This document shows positions 39,187 through 51,720 of a stretch of 64,000 bases of DNA, in pieces. A program made the translations under genes and the position numbers. Every line of letters starts with the position of its first letter. The stretch's first letter is position 1. This DNA is from Acridotheres tristis (lineage: Eukaryota; Chordata; Aves; Passeriformes; Sturnidae), in the NCBI GenBank assembly GCA_037013685.1, contig CM072894.1, positions 10,108,841-10,172,840 of the forward strand. Reading direction: 5' to 3'. The notes under the pieces were generated by a model, which saw only the letters and a program-made list of their open reading frames with translations, did no database searches and had not been told where the DNA came from.

Positions 39187-40233
39187 AAAACAATTCTCAA
39201 CAAACTGAGCTCACAAAGTACTCAAGACTGAGACAGTAGAAATAATTTCTCTGACTTTCACTCCCATTGCCAGGAGGAATCAAGGCTTCTGAAGAATTCT
39301 GAATTGATACAGAGCTGGAGAGGCAGAGAAGGTGGATGCTGCTGGCAGCTGGGCAGGGAGCCAGCGTGCTGTTCTCTTCCAGACTTTCATGGCTGCACAG
39401 AGCATAGCATCTCCCTCTACCATTTAGTAAATTTATGACATCACCAGCTGTTACCAGGGAAACACAGAAACTACAGATTTGGATCCTGGCAGCTAGGTAT
39501 AAAGAGAAAATATCTTGCTCTTTTGGGGGTCAAAAAGGAAAGCTGAAACAAATTCCAGAACAATTTTGGTTTGGAACAAAATTGAGGTAGATCAATAGTT
39601 CCAAGCCAAACAATTTTTTTTGCTAAAGTGACAGTGTGGTCCCGATAATGTTCCTCACAGAAAGCAAACACAGAGGATCAAGTGTAGGACTTGTAACTTC
39701 GTGCAGCTTAAACGTATCATTCAGACATTGCTGACTTACAACTTCAGTTCTGATCACTGGATTTAACAAGTTGCTTTTAGGGATGTGATATCCTCTCACC
39801 AGTGATTTTTCAGAAAGTGCCGATTGCTGCCTTTTGAAAAAGAGTTTGCTGGTGTTTCACATCAAAGAAAGTAGGTAGTGTTGAGTTTTGATAAAATAGT
39901 GTGCAAACACCATTACTGTTCTGATGAAGTATGTGCTTTTTATAGCTTTTTAAAATGTGGGGTTTGTGAGAACTGATATTTTTAGGTGCTTGAGATTTTT
40001 GAAGTTATGGAAATCACGTTTTTGTCTTTTAGTAGCTTTAGCTGATAATTTATTTATGTTACATGTTAAAATGAAAACCCTCCTTTTTAAATGGATTATT
40101 ATCTGAGTATTGAGTAGTTGAGACCCAGCCAATATGAGCTCTTGTGCAGGTCTGTATGATTTCATTCACACTGCACAAGATGTATGGGTGTGGTGTGTAC
40201 TTGAGCTACTCAGAAACGAATTCATCTTTGCAG

Positions 40234-40314
40234 CAGATGGAACAAGCTCGAGTGGTGACTCCAGCTCAACACAAGTCTGGAATTGTAACAGCTCGTTTGC
40301 CTCTGTTAATGCCT
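40234..40314 (+). CDS. Candidate symmetric internal exon (27 codons)
   Basis: An acceptor ending TCTTTGCAG and a GTAAGG donor enclose exactly 81 nt, read as 27 codons in phase 0 at both ends (QMEQARVVTPAQHKSG at the start, ARLPLLMP at the end). Both splice signals are good and the peptide is natural in composition, but the segment is short. Being symmetric, it could be included or skipped without a frame shift. I do not recognise the family. Confidence 0.25.
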
Positions 40315-43300
40315 GTAAGGCTGTGGACTGTATGACTGAAGGTCCCAGGTCAGAAAGGTAGAGGTTGTTATGCTCACCAGATGTGCAGGAAGATCTGAGA
40401 CAATCTATTTGGAGGGCTAAAGACCTGTGGACTCACCGTACTTGGCTGTATTTCCCCTAAGGAGCAAAACTCTGTAGGAAAAAAATCCCTCTAATGCTAA
40501 TCTGATGTTAAAAATATCCATGACAAAAGTTCTTATGTGGACATTGAGCAAATTTCTAGCACTGTTCCACAACTCTTGTCTTAAACAGCACAGGAATGTT
40601 TAATCTGATTTGTGTCCTCCATACCGAAACCCAGGCAAGAGCTGATTGCCAAACAAGGAGTCTCTTTCCCCTGTTTTGTTGGCGGCCTTGAATGCTAGAA
40701 TTTCTATGTCACAAGAACAGTTTCCATACAGTCTGGATCTTGTTATCTGCAACATGGTTCAATGTTCCCTGTTGTGCCTTGTTCCAGTGGGATAATGACC
40801 AAGGAGACTGCTGAGACATGGATGGATTGCCAGGGATATGTCATGAGAAAGCTGTCCAGAGTCCTCTGCCCACATGCTGTGATGTTGGCTCACATTTCAA
40901 AAGCAGGGATGCACACTGAGGAGATCATTAGTGCTCTGAAGAACTTAGCTATCTATGCAAGTTCCTTTTTAATCCTTTACAGTGAGTCACTTGGAAAGGC
41001 TCCTTTTTTGGTCCTCTTTAGTTCTACTGCTGGTTCCTTTTGCTCATATGCCCAGTCACAGCCCTGAGACTTGTGACTGGGCCTGCAGTAGCCATCGGGG
41101 CTGCTGTCATGGTTCATCTCTCTGGAGTGGTGAAATATTCTTCTCAACTTTTTTTTTTTTAAGGACATCGAAGATGTTTCTCACAAGCATGGAGCTTAAT
41201 TCTTGGGAGAATTCATGGACAACCAGGGTGGGGTTCCACTGGCAGACTTTCTGGTTGCACATTTGAACCGAAATTCCCACGAGGAGAACGTTTTGTGTGG
41301 TCATTTCAAAGTGTTTGCAGCCTCTGCCATGGTTATGGAACCCGGTGCACTCCTGTCCTGCACATCCGTCTCCAGTTCCACTTTCCAAATGTTGCATCCC
41401 CTGGAACTACTCTTAAGTACACACAAGGGATCAGTAGGAAGTACTATGGCTCTGTGCACACCCCACACAGGCATTTAGGAAAGCAAATCAATATGACAAG
41501 ACTGCATTAATCAGACCAATATATGATACTTATTATTTTATGTACACTGCCCCTTTTAATTGTACATTACTGCAGGGCACCTTCACATTGTTGCTGATGT
41601 CTTCTCTATTTGTGGTGCAGTGGAACAGGAGGGACAGTTTTACAGGACATACAGGGACAGAAAAACAAGGAGCTTCAACTGCATGGAACCTTGCCCGCTG
41701 AAGAAGTTAGTTGTGAAAATCCAGAAAGTAAATAATTAAATCTGGTAACTGCATTGATGTGCGTTTGGCAGCACAATTCTCTCCATTCCTTCTGGATGGC
41801 ACTGTGTTGGGAAAGGTGATAAAGAAAATTTCTGCTGTGCTGGTTATATTTATGATAGATAAAAGTCCCTCTAAAGATAACACCCTCTTGTTCTCTTTCA
41901 TGACCTTCTGATGTACTTTAATTGCTGACTAAGTAGCAACACAGATAATCAAGCTTTTAAAGGCCCTATTTCATAAATCTAATAACAACATTAAGAGAAG
42001 CTGAGGTGCATTCTTCTCTCACGGAGTATCATAAAAAGAACTGGTATCATATTTTCTCTGTAAAATAGCTCCTAAAAAGTATCTGGGCTGACTTTCGGGC
42101 TCCAGTAAGGATGATCATTAGGAAGCAAACCTTTCTGCTTCCTTCTTTAGAAAGAAAAGGACATGGCATGGCACTTTTCAAAGTATGTCTCACCATCAGC
42201 CCTGTGCTGAGGGATTCAGTGCCCTGCAGCTAGGAATACTTAGAAGTGTCACGCAAAAAAGGGACTCAAGCCAGTCCTGAGTTGGTAAGGGATTTTGCCA
42301 AAAAAGGAGAGGAATTTATTACCTATTAGAACATAGTTTGGCTGTACTATGCAAGCAATTTAATAAAGTCTTTCTGTATGAGTACTGGCAGTTTTTGAAA
42401 GGAAAGAAGTAGGGCTGCTTCATGTACACTGAAGAATTTTTGCTGTTGACTTCACTAGAGTCATGGCTCTTCATCAGATACTTATCCTACAGGGCTAAAG
42501 TGCCCTTAAAAGAGCAACTGTAAATTTGTAAATCATAATCAGAGTCCTCAGCTGACATGGCAACCAGCACCACTCCTGCTTAGGATCTTGCCCTGCAAAC
42601 CTGTAAGCCCCCGTCTATAGTGCTCACTCAGGACATTACTTTGCCCCCAGTTATTTTTACTGGAATTTTTGTTGATAATAAAGAGCATCTCCTTTCAAAA
42701 AAGTGTTAAAAGGCAAATTATATTCCTGAGTACATAGTGTTTTCAGTGCTTGGGCATCAAACGTTCTGGAACGGGCTGATTTGTTTAATAGCTGCAGTCC
42801 TGACTGGAATGTTTTTAAATTGTGTAAACATTCCTGCTAGTTTTATGGGTTGCTAAAGCTTTTTTTTTTTTTTTTTTTTTTTAAATGTGGGTACAAATTT
42901 AACTTGACAGTGTACTTTCCAAGGCTCCATTAAATAGGGACAACTTGCTATTGATAGAGGAATATCTCTGGAATAGCTTTATGATGCCTTGCAATGGAAG
43001 ACTTTTCATTAACACTGACTAGAAAAAAGAAACCCCACCTAATACTTATTTGTGAGTTCTTACTGTGCCTTAATGTCTGTGAGACCTCTGCTGGTGGAAA
43101 GGGGAAGAGATGGGAACAAAAACCCAAAGTTAATTTAATGGAGAAAGGATTTTATTTTCAGTGTGTTGTGTTTGCCAGTCACTGTTACCATGCAGCCACC
43201 AAAGACCTCAGTGCTTTGAAACTCCTCACTTACAGGTTGCAGTTTGTTGGTGCTTTCCTCATATAACTGTGTTTTACCTCTCTTCAATCGTGTCAGTGCT

Positions 43301-46300
43301 GCTTTAAAAGATCAGTATAGAAATCTTTGGCTACACCATCTGGTTTCTGTTTTCCTTAATATGGTGTCAGCCAAGATCAAGCTCATCCAGTCCAGATAAT
43401 TAAAAGGGACAGAGTTAAACTTGCTGCATTTTAGGGATTTAAGGCCTTCCTTTTTCTCCTGTAAATTTTGACCTTTTCAAAGTGAGCTCCCCCCTCCCCC
43501 ACCAAGAAAGTGGAACATAAAATAAATGTTTGCTATTTTTCCGGAGGAGCCAAATTCCATGCATTCTGGCTGCTTTTCACTGACACAAAAATTATTCCAA
43601 AATAATTTGTCAATATTTACAACATGACACTGTTACTGTAACAATAACAGCTAACTTGGCCCTTTGAAAGTTACATACTTTCTCAAGAAATTTCAATCTA
43701 ATAGGCAAAACACTGATCATGATGACCTAGGGAAATACAATCTTAATAAAGTAGGGGATATTTGTGATTGTGTTGAAATCTCCTGGCTGGAACAGTTTCC
43801 CACTGAGGCAATTTGTGCATGTGTCACACCCCACGGAGGGGCTCTCTTGCTTGCCCTGTCTGCAGCCTGGGTCCTGGAGAGGTAAAGAAGGAGCAGGGGC
43901 AGCTTTAGTCCCCTCTGCTGATGAATTCCCTGGGGAAGGAAAATGTGCTGTGCATAAAAAAATCAGTATAACTGCTGTCTGATTGTCTGCCTGGTGATGG
44001 GACTAAGCAGAACTGGGGTGAGTACCAATCCATGCCATGCAGACTTGTTTTCTCTGTTTCAGGTAGCATGACTGGGCCTTGGGAACAGTTACTTACTGGG
44101 ATCACTGAACAGGCTTGATGAGCTGCTGAGTTCTTCCTTGTCTAGTTTCCTTTGGCTAGGTTGCCTCAAATTATCACTGAACGTTATTATTTTTGTACAC
44201 ACACAACTTTTAAATCCACACAGATGACACTTTTTGTGCTGAAAATGCATTACACACTTCTCAGGCCTTGCAGCTGGTTGAGCACCAATGAAGGAAATAA
44301 ATTTGATAACTGAGCTGAGAAAGAAAGGTGCTTGGGAGATGCAGTTTCTAATGCTTTCTTGTAGATATTCCCATCAGACCATACAAAGAACTCTTCCCAT
44401 CTATTTAAGAAAGAAACAGGAGAATATAAATTTTTTAAAAACTCTTTTAAAATTAAAACCTTTGGGAGCTTAATGAAATGTACTGTGAGAAAAAATGTGC
44501 AGTTCACTTACAGCTATTTACTTGAGGTTTATACAGCATTGCCAAGTCCTGGAATGAATGAAGGTTTAATGTTGGAGCATTTATTCAGTGCATTTTTTTA
44601 GACTGAAGCAATGAGAAAATACATACCTAGATTTCACATACATACTAAAAAGGTGAACATGACTGCAACTGCAGACAGAGGGAGATATTCTCAAAGCAAG
44701 GCAGAAAAAAGTAAATAAAAAGGCATAAGAAGAAAGCTGAGCACTCTAGTTCCAAGATGTAATTTGTGGAACATTACACAATATTCAAATTGAAACAGAG
44801 GATGTATTACTGCATGTAATGAGAAAGGCTGGGAAGGAAAACCATCCAAAGACAGAAAAACATCCAGAGTGCCAGAGCTAGAAAAATTCTCTAGAGAGAA
44901 CATGATGGCCTTTGGTAGAATTCAAAATTGTAAAGATCTGGCAAGTTTTAAATTTTTTTCTAACTCTCAGGCTCTATGTGGAACTACTGTATTAGAAATA
45001 TCACTGTTTTAAAGCAAAATAAGTTACAAATATTCCTTAGATGAACATTTTAAATTATTGTTACTGTGTTTTAGTCTTTCAGGTAATTTCATCTTTATTC
45101 AATAGAGGACACAAAATTTTCATGTACATTGTAGGTAGTTCTGCACATTCTGGGCCCTTACCTCTGTCCTGTGTTCACTTCACACCACACAGAGGGACAC
45201 TACACTGATGACCTAAGCTTGTTCTTTAGGATTTTTTAGTCCTAATAAAACACAGTGTCTTTTTTTAAGCACTGAGTTCTATGAATCCATCTCCTATTTT
45301 GATGCCTTGTATTTTCAATGTAACTTTTTCCTACTTCAGAGCTATACCACCAACAGGAAAAAATATGCATCAGTGCTCATCACCTCTAGTGCTAATAGTA
45401 TTTGCCATTATTTGAGAGTAAAGAACATGCAGATGTGTATTTCTGATATATCCCCTGCAGCACTTTCTGTGAGTAATCAAACTGGAAGCAATGCATTCCC
45501 CTTTTAGAAGAAAATTTATTTTTTGTCTGCAAGTATGTCAGTAGTTTGTCCATCCCAGTTCCTTTATCTGGGATTGTTTGTCTTGGATGTCTTAAAAAAT
45601 TCCAGTGATTTAAAATCTGTTTTAAATTGTCCTTACTAGCTTCAAAGCCATATGAAATACTGTTCCATCCATAAAGTGGGTTTGGTCACCATAAACAAGA
45701 GAAAACAGTAAGGACCAGGTAACTGAACTGGGCACAAATCTGGAGCAAAGAGAAAAGGTAACTATAGAGATAGGGATTTCCTCTCATAAAGAGGAAATAC
45801 ATTACCACCACGACTCAATAAATTGGGGCAAAATTCCCGTCTAGGATCAATTTCCAAGGTCCCTGTCTGTAAGACTTTTAATTGACAGGCTTGTGGTTTT
45901 CAACATGAGTTCACTTTCAAATGCAAGAGAAATAGCAGTAACAGGGGTGGTATAAAATACAGACTGAGTCATCTAAGTGAGGTAATTTGACTTAGGAAAA
46001 AGGCTTCATCTCTCCAGGAAAAGCTGTCTCCTGCAGTGTAGCTCCATCAGATGTAGGAACTCTGGCAAGGAGGAGTTTGACCATACATTTCTGTAGCTAT
46101 GATGACAAACTAATCTTGCATCAGGGAATCCAATCTACTTCACTTGTGTCTTTTGAACGTTGCAGGAGAAATGCTTGGCTCTCATGGGTTCCATAAAAGC
46201 CCTGAACACGGCCTCTGGCCCGTGTGGAAAGTCGCTGCTTTCAGGTACTGCAGAGATTACAGCTGGGAGGAGCACTTCTATGGAAGGTGTGAGAAGGCGT

Positions 46301-47905
46301 CCTGAGAGCCCACAACAGGCCCATAAACGTGGGCAGAGACTGTCATGGGGAATGGCAGCTTGAGCAGCAGTGTCTGAAAGAGAGCATTTCCATGTAAAAG
46401 GAGGACATGAAGTAGCCTTCGTTTTGCTAACCTGGAGGTAAGGCCTAAGAAAAGACCCAACAAAGTTATTGAGGCAGGCTAACCAAAAGTGGAGAAAATC
46501 CCAGTCTTCTACCAAGTACTACAGCCTTTGTTTTATTGCACCTCATTGCAGCCAGGGTGAACCAAGTGATCAGCATTTTGGAGATGAAAATTTGGCATGC
46601 TTGTGGAGATGCCCCTTGCTCCCTTAGAGCATTGGGAAAGAGATGAGGTTTGCTGGATCTTTCAGTCTGTTGGATCCATCAGAGAACACTTCTGCCAGGA
46701 AATCCAGGTAGGTAATAGCACAAGTTGCACCCAATGCTAGAACCCTTCTGTTGGCAGACTGGAGACAAGATGTGTCTGGCACAGCTGGGAGGGAGGGGGG
46801 CTTTGTGTCCAGGCTGGTCAGTGTTGGGACCCTATTGCCAGCCTGCAGTTAGCTCACATTTATAACTCCTATGGTGCACAAATGTCTAAATCACCAAACA
46901 CTTACTGGATGGGCTTTGCTGGGTACCCAGGGCTGCAGAAGCATTGCAGATCAGTGGATACCCAGAGGTACCATCAGGACCCTTCACTATAGCAGTTTCT
47001 GGTGACAGAGAATTCTGGATTGCTGAGCTTGCTGTGTCTCATTCTGACTACAGAAAAACTGTGCACATCTGTGCATGCCATGCTGAGCTGCTGCTGCTGC
47101 AGAGAGGCTTTGTGCACCTAGGTGGAGCCCCAGACCATCATAACTACTTCACTCAATACCTGGGCTGTGCTGGTAAACTGAAGGGTGTTGATATCAATCC
47201 CATCAAGATCCAGAGATAAACAAGCAGTGCAAAAAAGAAAATTAGTAAAAATCATACCAATTCTTACAGTGCGATTTGAAAAAAAAATGTGGAGGGGTAG
47301 AACTGGCTCAGTGGCACATCTCTTGAACTGTGCAGAAGTGGGTGAGATTTAGATAGGCAGATAAAAGGTGTCCTTCTCAAACTTCAAGGCAAAAAAGTCA
47401 CACAGCTGAGCTTTGTCACTTGGAAGTGAATGCTAGCAGGAAACAGTCAAGAGAAATAGATATCACCACACTCAAAAAGCCAAATCAAAACGCAAACAAG
47501 TCAAGAAGCTAGAAATACTTGATGTTGCTTACTGCTAGGCTGCAGCTGGAGTCATAAGAAGCAATGCCACAGCTTTTTTACATACATTTTGACAAGTTCA
47601 CTTCTACTGCTGCATCAGTGGTCCAAACCCTTGGTGTGCCCCTATGGGAGACCTGCAGTAGAGTGATGGTGCTGTGTCATTTAATTCTGAGGTGCTTGCG
47701 AGAGGAAGGGACGGGCACTGGGCAGTTGCTGACAAAACAGACTCAGATGCTGACTTTTGAAAACAAGGATTTTCTGGCTTTTTTCACCAGTTTGAGTGAA
47801 AATGATGAAAAATTTAGTCCTTTAAAAAAAAAAATAGGTAACTAGCCATTGTACATGAGTAGTTGATGTAGAGTATGCAGCATTTGTAACTACTGCAGTT
47901 CACAC
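40315..47905. other. Non-coding stretch
   Basis: No supported gene. Two short splice-bounded open segments (41056-41129 and 46166-46244) are mentioned in the findings but not called. Simple repeats include the T run at 42860-42882 and a T run near 41148-41160. The rest is AT-rich without recognisable transposable elements. Confidence 0.4.
42860..42882 (+). repeat. Poly(T) run, 23 nt
   Basis: This is an uninterrupted T23 run, the longest homopolymer in the window. No SINE or retropseudogene body is recognisable to its right on the opposite strand, so it is called as a simple repeat. Confidence 0.9.
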
Positions 47906-48018
47906 AATCACCCTCACAGAAGGGGTCAGGCTGGAAGGAATCACAATGGGTCATCAGGCCCCAGCTCCCTGCTCAAGCCCAGGATTGCACTACCAGGTGT
48001 TCTGTAATGTCTTTTATC
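47906..48018 (-). mobile_element. CR1 LINE 3' fragment, decayed
   Basis: Read on the + strand, this matches the inverted 3' end of avian CR1: a TCACAGAA-type start, then GGTCAGGCTGGAAGGAA, a GGGTCATC core and CTCCCTGCTCAAG, followed by a blurred AGGATTGCA region. These are standard landmarks of bird CR1 copies, recognised from memory. The element lies in - orientation, is truncated to roughly 110 bp (5' truncation is normal for CR1) and is diverged. It ends about 150 bp before the CpG island. The tail of the - strand open frame at 47941-48270 is translated CR1 and should not be read as protein. Confidence 0.7.
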
Positions 48019-48164
48019 TCTTTGAGGAATAATAACGGAACTGTCAGTATCAGCTGCGACGGCAAGGGTGCAATGATGTCGTGCAAAAACATTTTTACCG
48101 AAGTTTGCGCTCCAGTGCAGACAGCGCAGCCTTGAAACCCTCACTGTCCTGATAATCCTTGTCC

Positions 48165-48735
48165 AAACGGGGATAAATCTGGGGACGAGGGGCAGCTTGT
48201 CCATGACGACCGCACTCCGGACCGTCTCCGTGTGACCCAGGGAGTGCGAGGGCCTCGCAGAACTCTGCAAGCCCCGGGCTCGCTCCCGTTTTCCCGGGGG
48301 AATCCCGGGTTTCCCGGGGCGGGCCGGGCGGCGCGCTCCGCCCCCTCAGGGCGCCGGGCCGCGGTGTGCGCGGCAGGCCGGCAGGGGGCAGCAGAGCGCC
48401 GCGGGAGGCGCGCGCTCCCTCAGCCGCTCCTCGGCCCGCGCAGCGCCCGGCAGATGGCGGCCCTGCCAGGCGGCGGGAGCGGCTCCCGGCCAGGGGCGAG
48501 CGGCCGCGGCTGCCCCTGTTCGGGACCGGCGATCCCCCGCCACAGCGAGCCCATCGTCTTCCGCTCCTCCCGGCGTGTGGCAGCGCCGTGAGGGGCCGGC
48601 CGGCGGCCAAAGGCGTCGCTTTGCCTTTGTAAACACTTGGGAACATGCCGCTGGAGCTGCCCTCCCCGCAGCGCAGCCGTGCGCCGCTGCCCCGGCGTTG
48701 TTCAGCTTGATGCCGTGCCCCGCGATTTGACGTTT
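48165..48735. promoter_or_regulatory. CpG island promoter
   Basis: The sequence changes sharply from AT-rich to very GC- and CpG-rich for about 570 bp, then back. Inside are Sp1-type boxes (GGGGCGGG at 48316, CCGCCCCC at 48338) and a YY1-type element CAGATGGCGGCC at 48451-48462, which typically sits just downstream of a start site on the strand it is read from. No TATA box is evident, as expected for an island promoter. The YY1 orientation favours + strand transcription, but the - strand is open too, so a bidirectional promoter is possible. The downstream gene is not identified. Confidence 0.8.
48454..48591 (+). CDS. Short ORF or first-exon coding start in CpG island
   Basis: The ATG lies within a YY1-type element (ATGGCGGCC, a frequent start context giving Met-Ala-Ala) and opens a 45-codon frame beginning MAALPGGGSGSRPGASGRG and ending RSSRRVAAP before TGA. 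A GTGAGG word overlaps the end (GT at 48588), so this could be a first coding exon spliced just before the stop. Otherwise it is a small upstream frame in a 5' UTR. The peptide is low-complexity and glycine/arginine-rich, as GC-rich first exons often are. I do not recognise a family. The in-frame open region extends left to 48232 without a better start. Confidence 0.25.
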   Translation: MAALPGGGSGSRPGASGRGCPCSGPAIPRHSEPIVFRSSRRVAAP

Positions 48736-51359
48736 TTGTTTCTTGACAACTTCATATATCTTTTTAGCAGGTTTTGGACAGAGGTTTTCTGCATATTTAC
48801 TGTCTCTTCTAAACTAAGTGCAATGTGTAATATTCAGACGCATTGTGAATAAGCAGAATTTGTTAGCTTGTTAAAATAAAGTGATTCCTAGTAAGCACAG
48901 GGTATAATCCTATACTTAGGCTTCTGACTCTCATTTATTTCGCAGCACAACTTTTTGTCTTGGACACACACTTCAGCGCTACAAATTAATCTTTGAGGTG
49001 ACACACCGCGTTGCCGCTGGCAAGGAGAGCTTGCTTTTGTAGTAGTAGTGACTAATTTACACGCCTGCCCCCGCTCTCTTTCTAGCCTTCTATTCATAAG
49101 CAATATATCAAGGGTGGACCAATGCCAGCAGAACAGTCTGTCTTCAGGAAAGATACTAGCTTTTTTTTCACCCTTGCTCGACTCTCTACTTGCGCTGGCA
49201 CAGAAAGTCTGTCAGCACAACCTCCATCGTTACCTTATTTTTCCTTGTTTCCTTTCCTCCTACTCCAGTTCCCTCCAACCCCTCAACTCCTTCCTGATAA
49301 ATATCTTGATGCTGAGGAAGGCGCTAACAGGAGTTTGTGAGTGTTGTAACTTACAAGTCATTCTTTCTGAGATTGATTTCGAGGAAGCAAAAGTCCCTTT
49401 GTAATTGTCACTTGAATATTTCACGTCTGATACAAATGCCTTGTCTGCTTTGCTCAGGTTTATTACGAGCTGCTCTGTAGCCACAGAAGTCCTCAGGCTT
49501 CTTGCTGAAATTGCATCCCTTTCCGCAAGGCGAGGGAGAAAAGAGGTCTGCTAGAGTTCACGTTAACAATGACTCTAAATGCCCATTTCCCACACATCTC
49601 TCCTAGCACAAACAGCAAAAATAGTCCACTTGCAGAGAATCTGATTCAGCTTTCTTGTATTCCGCAATAACAGATGGATTGCTAGACTGTTTACTGTTGC
49701 TTCCCACAAACTTCCTGTTAGTAAACTCCTGTATTATTTATGAAACAAAAATATTACAAAGAAGTATCTTAGCTGATTACTGCCTGCTGGTGAACCACTG
49801 CCAGAGAAACTTTTTGTACAAATATGTGTGTGGGAGCAAGGAACCCTTCTGATGCAGTTGTTGGGGTATTATTATAATTTTTACAATTGTTTGTTTCACG
49901 ATTTCCTGTGACCCCATTGTGCTGCGCTCCTGAGCAGGTTATTTCCTGCACTCGGACATTTGCGGTTGAGTCGAGGTATCTGTGAATGTGTAAAGGAGCA
50001 AGGGGAAAAAAAAAAAGCAGCACACATACATGTTACAGAGATAGCTATGAATAAGAAATACTTAAAGCCTTGTTGCTTTGCAATGACAATGATGAATGAG
50101 ATTTTACTAATGTGGTATTAATCTCTGCTGACCTAGCTTAGGAAGCTGAACATCTCGGAGCTTTTTGACAGAAAACAGGGAATAGTGCTGTACTGACCAC
50201 CTTCATGCTGCTTCTGACATTAAGTAGACAGTAAATGTAAAGAAACTTAATTTTCCTCTCAGATTGGCTGTTAAACTCCACAAAACAGAAGAGCTGAGAG
50301 GAGCACTTTGTTTGCACTGCATACCGTAGATTAGACTGATTTCTGACTCTCAGTGATGTGAGAGGAAGCGAGCCTGAAATCTGTCTGTACAATTTTATCA
50401 ACAGAGCTAGTGAATTTTAAAAATCATCTGTAATATAAAAGAGCAGAATGTAATGCAAAAATATGAAATTTGTATATTAACAAAAGTACTTTTAGTTTTT
50501 TACAAATAACACTTGACCTGACAGTCATTCTGGTTTTTTTTAAATGTTGCTATTATATTTCATTGAGATTCTGTTCTGTTTATGTATTCTGTATGAATGA
50601 ATTGGCTGCTCCACCTGATATTTATGATTGTAGTCATGCATTATATATACACATAGAAACAGAATGAAATTTTTCCTGATCTGAGACACAGATAATTTTT
50701 CCTTGAGATTTCTTATTTGATTCCCTAAACCAAAACCAAAACTCAAACCAGCTCTGCAGAGCGAGGACTTTCTAATGTTAGCCCTGCTACACAAATCATT
50801 CATTGCTTGAGGTTTAACAAAAAAAAGCTGCTGTGTACTGTAGTCAACTGCAGGATGCTGATTAAGTCATCGCATACCTTTATAAGATCTGTATTTGCAA
50901 AAAAGCTGGTATCAGATGGAGCAGGACATTTACTGATCCTGGGGCAGAGCTCGTTCCTGAGTGTTTGTGTGAGACCGTGTCATGTAACTGATCACTCATT
51001 TCAAGTCACAGTAAGAATATGTCTTCTATGAGAGCAAACTCTTTTCTCTGCCTCCTCAAACACCCTCGCTCAGAGCTGCTGCTGACAGAAACAGAATTCA
51101 ATAGTATTAAGGCAGATGATCAGTGGCACTATCTCCTGATGCTTCAATCCACCAACAAGAATCTTGTGACAGATGTTTCTGCACTTTATGCAAATAGGAA
51201 CTTCATGGATCAGTTTTCTTTTCCTCCACGGAATATATGCAGCTGGAAGATAGAAATCCAGCTCCACGGCACAAAGTGGGGGGGAAAAAAAAATCATGCC
51301 GCTGACCAAACAGGCAGCCGGCAGAAAGCGATCTGTAGATGTGAAATCAAATAATTAAA

Positions 51360-51720
51360 CTGCTGGTTCACAGAATCACTTCTGGGCTTAATCGAGTCGT
51401 GTACGTGATGATACAGGTTTTGTGGGCTCTCTCTGCAACAGCGCCGTAGCTCACAAGTCATTTCTGAAACGGGAAAAAGAGATCTTTCCTGCGTTGTGTA
51501 TAATGTTCCCTCATAAATCTTTTTCTTTCTTTTACCCTTTCTGATACGCTGTTGTCATTCTCACGGTAGTTGTGGATAGCTGCATTAGATGTGATACGTA
51601 AATGTATTAAAATAGTGGAGTTTGCACACGAAGAAAGGGTTTCAGCCTATTATATGTAATAAATAGGGTACAGACATTTATATAAACGGAATGGGTTTAG
51701 ATATATTCTTTATAATAGCA
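51360..51720. promoter_or_regulatory. AT-rich block retaining several CpGs
   Basis: Complex non-coding sequence. The words CTTAATCGAGTCGTGTACG, AACAGCGCCGTAGC and GATACGTAAATG keep CpG dinucleotides that are rare in the surrounding DNA. Retained CpGs in an AT-rich context can mark constrained or unmethylated regulatory DNA. No coding potential or repeat identity is seen. Confidence 0.15.

Noticed and set aside
42823..42835. Resemblance to the miR-30 seed region (GTAAACATTCCT)
   Set aside because: It differs from the microRNA within the conserved core and there is no complementary arm for a hairpin.
47941..48270. - strand 109-codon frame
   Set aside because: Its C-terminal part is translated CR1 3' sequence, and the rest overlaps the island in a frame competing with others.
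48095..48646. Longest open frame in the window (183 codons, - strand) across the CpG island
   Set aside because: GC-rich islands are poor in stop codons and several overlapping frames are open on both strands here. Most of the peptide is Arg/Gly/Pro/Ala low complexity. Only its last 30 or so residues look natural, so it was kept as a finding rather than a gene.
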